Part shown: one piece after another, positions 56,205-64,000 of the stretch
Layout: each line of letters opens with the position of its first letter
Numbering within the stretch: the stretch's first letter is position 1
Assembly (NCBI RefSeq): GCF_964199755.1
Contig: NC_133913.1
Coordinates: 6,984,201-7,048,200 of the forward strand
Source: Larus michahellis
Lineage: Eukaryota; Chordata; Aves; Charadriiformes; Laridae
Length of the DNA: 64,000 nt
Reading direction: 5' to 3'
Notes under the pieces: model-generated
Seen by the model: the letters and a program-made list of their open reading frames with translations, nothing else
Database searches by the model: none
What the model was told of the DNA's origin: nothing
Made by a program: the position numbers and the translations under genes

Positions 56205-58330
56205 CTTCATTGCCGCAGCACCAGAGGCATCCTTTGCGGAGGTAACAATTTTTGCACAAGCTCATCTTGAATGCAATCCATCACAGCTAATGATATGGGC
56301 TGTGCTTTGGTCTCCTGCACTGCTGCCTTTTAATTTCCAGAGTTGTACCATACCCATTCCTCAATCAAAGATTCCTGTGATCACTGGGATGAAAGGCCCC
56401 AGGATTTCCAGGGCAGGAACGCAGCAGTGCAAGGCAGAAGACTCAGTTCAAGTGCTGAGTGGGTCCAGAGGAGGCAAGTGACACCAGCCTGGGTCACTTC
56501 AGTGGGGCTGTTTGGTGTCGTTCTCTGGAAGAAGCTCCAGCCGTCCTCCGCTGGCAGCCCAAGTGCTCCCGCACATGAGGAAGTGACACTTCCATCTCTT
56601 TCGTTCCCTCCTCAGCTCACCCCGGTGGTCACTTGTTGTTGCCCCCCCAGGTGTGTGCGTTGTGCTATTAGGTTTTTGACCCCATCCTGCCTAACACTGT
56701 CTTCAGGAAAAAACTGTGGCCTGTTTTGACTCGTCCCCACTCTGTGCAGTCTGTGAGTACACAAGTAAAGACATAGGAATGCCTGGGGCCTTGTCCTTTC
56801 CCAAATGCTCTAACCCTGCCACAGTTGTCCCCAGGTGTTGTCAGCAGGATCCACACCTGGGTGTGTTCCTGCATCTGTTCTTCTCATCTGTGCTTTACGA
56901 GCAGCTGTGTTAGCGTGGATGAATGTGGAATCACAAATTAGTGTATAATTTCATGGTGGCCTGCATGAGACCGTGTGTGCATGTGTGTCCTTGTGTGTCC
57001 CTCCTCAAGAAGCAATATGCTGCTCATGACAGGGACATTCTCTGTTGCTCTCTCCATGAGCACCAGAGAGCAGCAGATTCCCAGATTCAGAAGGCACCTG
57101 AGTGCAGCTGAGTGGTGATGGCACCAGCCTGCTGGAGATGTGTCCAGGGAAGAGGCACTGAAATGCAGCCCCTGCCTCCTGACACCTCCTTCTCCTGCCC
57201 CTCCAAAGCTTCTGCCAATTTCAGGCCACAAGAACAGTTTCACTCCTGTTTGACTCCTTAGTTTAATTCATATTAGCAATATTGGGAGCTCCTCAGCATG
57301 GTTGGCAGTCCCCGCTCCCTGCCTCTCCAGGCCAGGACACAGTTCCTTTCCCCAGTATTAGAGAGTTCAAAAGGATGGGGATTGCTTTCTGGGCAAGGAG
57401 AAAGGATGAGGGATCTTGTCCACCATGTGCTGGCCATCCCTGAGTGGATCTGCTTCCAAAGCACTATTGACTGTGTCTGGGATGGGACATAGCCCTCTCT
57501 CATGCCCAAGCCAATGCCAAACGTACTTGTGCTCTTCACAGGCGTGGTGCTGTGCCCGGCAGGGGCTGAGACCTTTTCCCAAACAGGTCCTGAATGAAAG
57601 GAACACAGAGTCTGATATCACTGCGCTGTGATTGGAAGAACAGACTCTGTGGATTTCATAGGAGAAGCCAAAGAACTGATGACAGCTTTGATGTTCATGC
57701 CCATAATGAACACTAGTGTCGGTGGTGTCTGGGGTGGGACACGGTCCTCTCTCATGTCCATGTCAATGCCAAATGGGCTTGTTCAGCACATTGACCTGAT
57801 GCCATGTCAGGCAGGGGCTGAGACCTTGGATCAAACAGGTCCTGAATGAAAGGAACATGAAGCCTGACATCGCTGTGCTGTGAGTGGAAGGACAGACCCT
57901 GTGGCTTGCACAGGGAAAGCCAAAGGGCTGACAACTGCTTTGGTCTTACAGCCTACAAGGACCTTCATGTCCCACACTGGAATCTCAGTCTGAGTGCCCA
58001 GCAACTGCCGCAGGAGGGTACAGACATTAGATTTGAGGCCACATCCACCAAAGCCTAGTGCTGTCCCACAGGGGTTTCCAAAAGGGACCCTCTTTCCGAC
58101 ACGGGGTGTCAAGGGTGTATGGAGTTCCTGAGCCCATCTCCCCTCCTGAATGTTTGTCTTCCTGGACTCAGGCCCAACCAGGAGACAGTGTAGCCAAGGC
58201 TTCCCCCTTCCCTTTCATGTACTTTGGTGAGCTCATTGCCAGGGAGCTCTGCTGGGACAGCTCAGCCAGGGATGACTTCCCTCTCTGTGGAGCTGCTTCT
58301 GAGTCGAGACTCTAGTGTAGTTGAGGGCAA
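56205..58330. other. Triplicated non-coding block, copy 3
   Basis: Collinear with 16740-18555 and 31915-33340. It contains an internal tandem duplication: 57480-57640 and 57715-57905 both carry the ACAGGTCCTGAATGAAAGGAAC segment. No conserved frame. Confidence 0.55.
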
Positions 58331-58334
58331 AGCT

Positions 58335-58990
58335 CATTGCTTTCTCAGGAGGTGATGGGCACTGTGGACAAGAAAAGGCAGTGGAGATGAGTATCTAGAG
58401 TATAGCAGGACCTCTGACAGCCTCTCCTGTCCTTTTTATGACCTAACTGGAGGTAATTGGGCTCAATAAGAGGATGGTAAGGTAAGAGTGGAATGTCGGT
58501 CAGAAAGAGTTGTGAGCAGTGGTGCAAAGCCCAGCTGGCAGACACGACCTTGTGGGGTCCCACAGGGATCAGCAGTAGCACCAACACTTCCTAATGTTTT
58601 CATGTACAGTAGTGGGAAGGTCAGCACTTCCTGCAAGTTTGGGGATGATGCCCAAGTACAGGGAAGAGGCAGGACACTGATCTCTGTAAGCCAAATTGTT
58701 CCCAGCAGGTCCATGAAGTACCTGTTTCAAGGAAACCGAGAAGGTGGCCTAGACTCTGGAAGCACCCAATGGCAGGAGTAGAGGCAATGGACAGCAGCTG
58801 GCGCATGTCGAGCTCAAATTCAGTAATGGGCTAAAAGAATTGAGGACAGGAATAGATTTCCCTGGGGGTTTCTGCAATCTCCATCCTGGAGTGGCCTGAT
58901 ATAATGGGAATCAATAATGGGAACTGTTCAATGCAGGTGTTGGTCTAGATGACCTCTGAAGATCTCTTCTCACCTACATTCTGACACTGG
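58335..58990 (+). mobile_element. Old CR1 LINE fragment, copy 3 of three
   Basis: Counterpart of 18560-19245. It has decayed reverse transcriptase codons (KFGDDAQVQ, replacing FADDTK, at about 58635) and a tail with ACCTACATTCTGACACTG. Confidence 0.75.
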
Positions 58991-59267
58991 GATTCCCCAC
59001 CACCCCTGCCCTCCCTGACCCCTGCCCACCCATGGAGGACAGGGAGAGTCCATTTCCCAGTTGGGCAAAGTGCTCCCCGTGCCGGGGAGAGCCCCTGAGC
59101 GCTCTGAGCCCAGGTGAGCCCCCGAGCGGCGCCGGCACAGAGCTGAGCTCCGGGGCGGAGCTGGCGGCGGCGGAGAGGAGAGGAGGCGGTGGAGAGGAGG
59201 CGGAGCGGCCGGAGCAGAGAGCCGGGGCTGGCGGGGGGCAGCGAGGTGTGGGCGGCGGAGCGGCGGG

Positions 59268-60195
59268 ATGCGGCGGTGCCGGGGCGCAGGGCTGTCGGGG
59301 CTGGCCGCGCTGCTGCTGGGTGCGTGGGGCTGGCGGTAGTGGATGGGTCCAGGGCTGTGCCCGGCGTGTTCCCCGGGGAGCCCAGCGCCAACTCTTCCCT
59401 CTCCTTCTTCAGCCTCTCTTTCCCGCTCCTGGCTCTCTGCCATCTTTTATGCCTCCGAGCCTCCTCTTGCTATTTTCCCCATGTCCTCACCGTTTCGATC
59501 GGTAGACCTGCTTTGCATTCACCTTTGCATGTCTATTTTTGCATGCACCCTCTCCTTCCCCTGTGCATTCTGCAGTTCTTATTGCCCTGAAGATTGTCCT
59601 CTATCCTTTGCTGTAACACACACTTCCCCTCCTGGTCCTCTCTCGCCATCCATCCACCCACCCACCCACCTGACTTTTATCTAATCTCCGCATGCATAAA
59701 TTTCAACTTCACTCCCTGCCTTCTCTCATGCCTTCAGACACCCACACCCGGGTCACTCTCCATTTGTGTTGATAGGCCCATACTGCCATCTCTTCCTGTC
59801 CTGTGTCCCTGCCACTGTTCCTGACAATTCCTCTGCTAGAAGAGCCATCACAGCTGGACCACCTTTAACAGCTGTCGTCCTTTCCTTCTCCTTTCTCAGC
59901 AGCAGCTGCAGGAGGAGCCCAGGTACAGCAGCAGCAGACGGTAGAGACCCCCGAGGGCACTGGCATCAACATAAATTGCTCGCACCCCAATATAAACTCT
60001 TACGACTTCAAACACTGGTACACTCAGCTGCCAGGACGAGGCCCTGCATTGCTCATGCGCACACTTGAAGATTCGAAAGAGCTGCGGGACCCGCCGGGGC
60101 GGCTGTGGGTGTCGGCAGACCGCCGCTCCAGCGCCCTGTGGCTCGCCCGGCCCCGGCGCGGGGGCCGCGCTCGGGTATTACTGCGCCCTGGGAGA
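59268..60195 (+). pseudogene. T-cell receptor alpha/delta V segment, subgroup B copy 3 (V-B3), frameshifted before the second Cys
   Basis: The leader exon 59268-59319 (MRRCRGAGLSGLAALLL, phase 1, GTGCGTG donor) is intact. The V exon starts at 59900 after TTTCTCAG. It has first Cys (INCSHPN), a Trp in KHWYTQLPG and the subgroup B framework 3 (LRDPPGRLWVSADRRSSALW). Between 60157 and 60173 it is one base longer than V-B1 and V-B2, which puts the Y-Y-C-A-L end into another frame, so the second conserved Cys is lost. The recombination signal is intact. Rearrangement could happen but would not normally give a productive chain. An allele lacking the extra base would be functional. Confidence 0.85.
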
Positions 60196-60234
60196 CACGG
60201 GGAGAGGAGCCGGGGCTGCGGCCGGGCAGGAACC
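60196..60234 (+). other. 23-RSS of V-B3
   Basis: Heptamer CACGGGG, a 23-base spacer and nonamer GCAGGAACC (60226-60234). Confidence 0.8.
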
Positions 60235-62260
60235 GGCGCGGGCGGGGCCGGGCGTGTGTGTCGGGGTCGGGAGGACAGCCCCGGGCGGGCCCGCCAGGGG
60301 GCGATGCCGCCTCGCCCCAACCGGCTCCAGCTGGCCCCGAGCCCCGGGCCGCTTCCCCCGCCCGACTGGGTCCGGCCCCGGCAGCGGCAACCCCGCACGC
60401 CCAGAGGGACGCACAGAGAAATCCCCCGCCACACTGCCGCCGCCGCCAGGGCAGGAATGGCGCCCGGAGCGCTGGCCGTGTCCGGCGGGGACCGGCAAGG
60501 AGCGATGGCAGCCGCCGGCCCCACTGGCGCCCGGCCAGGAGCCGCGCCTTCCTGCACCGCACAGGGCGGCAGGCGGCAGAGATCCTCCTGCCCACGGGCA
60601 GCCGCCCAGCCCTCGCTGCTGCCGCACGGACCGCCCACTGCTGCTGCTCCATGGGCAGGTGCTGGGGATCTCTTTCCACCCCACTCAACGTTGCCAGGCA
60701 CTCTTAGAAGAGAAAGACCCAACTGCTACAGTGCCCTCTCAAGCCCTTGCTCTGAAACCACAACCACAAGTGGTTTCTTGCTGGGAACTTTGTCAATCCG
60801 CTCAGCTACACAATTACATCCTGTACCCTCCAGCTTCACACTGCTTCTAGTGTTGCAAAGGCATCCTGTGGAGCTTGCAGTTCTACTCCGGCACCAACTT
60901 GAGAAAGAGATACTCATTGTCACAGACACCTTCAAGTGTCTCCTGCAGTGCCTGGTGATCGGAACATAGAGCTTGGGGCACCAGATTCCCCTTAACCTCA
61001 GATTGAGAGCCTTTGGTGTTGAAGGGAAGTCCAGGAGACAGGAGAGAAGCCAGAGCTGGGCACTAGCTGAAAGACACATCTGAGACTCAAGGTCAGACTC
61101 AGGAGGGAGCCCCAAAAGAGATGTGCTAAGTTACCCCATGGGGCTGAAGGTCTGTGGGGAGAGCTGAAAGGGGGCTTCTGGGCATGGGGTCCTGGGCCCA
61201 GCTAGTCCCCGGTGAGGCCTGTGTGGCTGTAGGAGCTGAGAGAGCTGGGACAATCCGTGTTCAGAGGCTTCAGGGGCAGAGAGGAAAGGCTCAGGTCTCT
61301 TCCCTGCCTCAGCTGGGGCCTGTAGTGGCAGCCATAATTGTATTCCAAGGGAACTCCTGGCAGTTTTGCAGTCATTGGAGAGAAGAGGGGAGCCCACTGT
61401 CCTTCTGAAATGGCCTCGACTGAACAACAGGACAGTAAAGGCCTTGTGGGAGCGTGGCTGTGAATGGGGGCTGGTGTGCGAATAACGTGCTTCCTGCAGT
61501 CCCTGCCAACTGTGTGAGAAAGGCCCTGGGTGAGAAGAGGCAGAGGAGCCCTGCTCCAGGCAGCAGACACCAGAAGACATGAAAATCAAGTAGGCCTTTT
61601 GCTTGCCTGGGTATTGAGGTTCTGGGGCCCAGGGTGGGAGAAGCATGTGGAGGCTGTGTGTAATGTGGGTAAGTGAAGGGACACAGAAGGACTGCCTGCA
61701 CAACAGAGAGCTGTGTTGCCATGCCAGAGTGAGGCAGTGTGTCTGTCCCTGTGCAGCTGGTTTCTGGAGCAGATGCTCTTCACAGAGATGTTTCTCTTCA
61801 GGTTCCTCCTCTATGGGCAGAGGAGAAGGGAAAGAGTGTGTGACACCTGGGTCCAAGGCACTTCAGTGTGTGCCTGGTCCTCTCTCCATCCAGACAGTCC
61901 AGGGACAGGGTGGACATGGGTGGGTGCAGGGGTGCCTTCTCCCTCTCCTGCAGAGCTGGGTGCAGGCCTGTGCAGCTGGCTAGGTGGTGGGTGTCAGGAG
62001 AAGTTCTCAAGGGATCTTTGTTCTTTAGATGGCCACTACTTAAACCATGATTCTTTTATGTCTCTAGAGAGCTGCCTTGTGGTAGAGGTCGGGGGAAAGG
62101 CCCAAAGAGGCCTGGCTGGAGCAGCAGGGAGAGAGTTTTGCTCCACCCTCTGGGCTGTGGTTTGGAGGCCTCTTTGATCAGGCAGAGGAGTAGAAGAGGT
62201 GAAGGTGCAAGCCTCAGGTCCCTCATGCTCGCAGGTCCCTGGGCACCCCCTGAAGAGAGA
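60235..62260. other. V-B3 3' flank
   Basis: CpG-rich to about 60640 as after V-B1 and V-B2, then a diverged copy of the block before V-C1. No gene is seen. Confidence 0.5.
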
Positions 62261-62267
62261 GCGTGAC

Positions 62268-63120
62268 ATGGTCCTGATTTTCCTGTCAGCCCTGGTGGGA
62301 CTGGCTGACTTTGGTGAGATGTGACTTTCAGGCTGGGGAGATTGAGGCAAGAGTTTGTGCATCTGGTGGTGGAAGGGAGGAGATGTGAGTGCTGACTGCC
62401 GAGGACACCCGGGAGTGTATCCGTAGGGAGATCAGGGGCTGCATATGGGTACAGCAAATAATCTGGGAGATGTCAGGAGTAATGGGCATCAAAGGAGGAA
62501 CAAGACCTCACCTGAACTTTGCAGCTGCTCAGCATTCCTGAATGTGCTGCTAATACATATTAAGCCTGAAAAGAGGGAAAGGTGCTGGGGAATGGACCAA
62601 CGTGGCATAGAGCGGCTTCTCTGCTGTTTGTATTGGATACAATGCTACCAATCTCTGTAGGGATGGTCATAAACAAGAAGCTGCAGAATAAACAAGGGCA
62701 AACAGCTAGCCGTTTCTGAAGCTAGGAAAAGTGAGATGGACAGTGGGGACAGTGAGCAAACTGATGAAGTGGTAGATGGACAGGTCCATTGGCAAGCAAA
62801 GCTGAAAGCTCTTCCTGGCTTTACAGGTCATGCCCAAAAGGACTCTGTGCTCCAGTTCCCAGCAGAAATGACCATCCAGGCGGGACACAAGGCAACGCGG
62901 CCTTGCAATTTCTCCACCAGCGATTCCAATCCCTACGCCTTCTGGTACCAGCAGAGCCAGACCCAGTCCCTTCAGATGCTGCTACGAGTAAGCAAGTACA
63001 GAGCTCGCAAGGCATCAGGGAGGTTCTCCTCCACACTGTCTGCAAAGGACTCCCAGGTGCTTCTGCATGTGCGAGACACCGAGCTCCAGGACAGCGCTGC
63101 CTATTTCTGTGCACTGAGCC
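62268..63120 (+). CDS. T-cell receptor alpha/delta V segment, subgroup C copy 2 (V-C2)
   Basis: An intact V segment. The leader 62268-62313 (MVLIFLSALVGLADF) ends in phase 1 at a GTGAG donor; the intron is 62314-62826. The V exon 62827-63120 encodes QKDSVLQFP, first Cys (RPCNFST), framework 2 Trp (AFWYQQSQTQS), then GRFSSTLSAKDSQVLL and the final D-S-A-A-Y-F-C-A-L-S. It differs from V-C1 mostly in CDR1 and CDR2. Frame, splice sites and recombination signal are all good, so with V-C1 it is the best candidate for a functional segment here. Confidence 0.9.
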
Positions 63121-63159
63121 CACACTGGTGCCCACAGCTGGCAGCAGTGCACAGAAACG
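63121..63159 (+). other. 23-RSS of V-C2
   Basis: Heptamer CACACTG (one mismatch to CACAGTG), a 23-base spacer and nonamer ACAGAAACG (63151-63159). It is the closest to consensus in the window. Confidence 0.8.
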
Positions 63160-64000
63160 TGGGAGTGCTCTGAGGAGCAGTTCCCTCCCTGCCACTGCTT
63201 GCATGGAGCTCTGAGCTCAGACTGCCCAGCAGTGGCACCTGGGGCTGTGGTGAGGGTGGGCCTCTGCCTCCCCAGCCTGTGCTGCTGTGAAGCACATGCC
63301 AATGTGACTTTTACAGCTGTGTCTAGATCCAGGGTCTTTGCTGGTGAATAGAACCAAAGAAACCTGACTTGGGGCAGGCCCATTGGAGGCTAAACCATAA
63401 AGAAGCCAAACCAGGCTTGTAAATGCCCTCTGTTTAAAATAGCTGGTGTACTGGAGTGAGTCCGCAGGGCAAGTAACCTAGATGTTCAGTATGGATTCAA
63501 TCATCTCAATGGAGAGCTCTACACTCAGGTGAAATCCGTCCCACACTGATCTTTGCCAATCTCATTGAAGTGTTTCCACAACAAAGCCCAAAATGGGTGG
63601 AATGATGGATTGTTAAAAACTGATGTGGGGTTTCAGATGTGGAAATGTCCTGAGACATCTAGCATGAAGCATAGTGATTTGCATATTTTTAATTAGAAAG
63701 AACAAAGTACCTCCAGATACTGGATAGGGGGAAGGAAGAGGAGTGTAAATTTTGTTGACTGCCTTCTGTTAGAAGTAATGGCTTTTGAGATACCAGACAT
63801 TGCCAAATTTTCTGTTGAACCAGAGCATGACTCTCTGAAACAGCCCCAAGAGTGGGACATAAATCCTTCCAGAAAATGTCAAACTAAACATAGAAATACA
63901 TGCCCCTTTCCTAAAGCAGTGAGCCAGCTGCTAAAAATCATTTAGGGGGCACAGGTGAATCCCTGACAAAATGAAGCACTTGGCAACCTGGAATTCAAAC
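63160..64000. other. V-C2 3' flank
   Basis: The first roughly 130 bases match the V-C1 flank. The rest is AT-richer with nothing recognisable. Confidence 0.4.

Noticed and set aside
60400-64000. D, J or constant segments at the end of the window
   Set aside because: I looked for 12-spacer signals, a J-type F-G-x-G motif and a constant immunoglobulin domain and saw none I could support.

Overview
The window is avian nuclear DNA. It carries four feather (beta-)keratin genes, about sixteen CR1 retrotransposon fragments and a young class I endogenous retrovirus. Eight T-cell receptor alpha/delta-type variable (TRAV/TRDV) segments are present, all on the + strand. Each has a leader exon, a V exon and a recombination signal with a 23-base spacer. 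No D, J or constant segment is visible, so this is the interior of the V array of a TRA/TRD locus.

The layout is one cassette repeated three times with losses. The full cassette reads: V subgroup A (+), an olfactory-receptor relic (-), a feather keratin gene (-), V subgroup B (+), V subgroup C (+). Unit 1 (about 1.1-27.4 kb) holds V-A1, keratin 1, the first receptor relic, keratin 2, V-B1 and V-C1, with many CR1 insertions. Unit 2 (about 27.4-46.96 kb) holds V-A2, keratin 3 and V-B2; the receptor relic and V-C are missing through deletions. Unit 3 (about 46.96 kb to the end) holds V-A3, the second receptor relic, keratin 4, V-B3 and V-C2. The subgroup letters are mine and not official names.

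Of the eight V segments, V-C1, V-C2 and V-B1 look usable, although V-B1 has a rebuilt leader start. V-B2 has intact exons, but a 7.2 kb retrovirus lies in its leader intron in the same orientation. V-A1, V-A2, V-A3 and V-B3 carry different disabling lesions. The four keratin genes all have intact reading frames, a 5'UTR intron, and a TATA-like box at a fixed distance from the exon 1 splice donor.

The provirus (34,647-41,883) has 434-bp LTRs that differ at two positions by eye, a tRNA-His-type primer site and a gammaretrovirus-type gag-UAG-pol arrangement. Gag and pol are interrupted by stops and frameshifts, and env is almost completely deleted. Between pol and the env remnant is an intact 180-codon frame with a C-x2-C...C-x2-C motif that I do not recognise. 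With the interleaving of feather keratin and receptor V segments, it is the most unusual content here. The remaining sequence is duplicated non-coding flank and decayed repeats.
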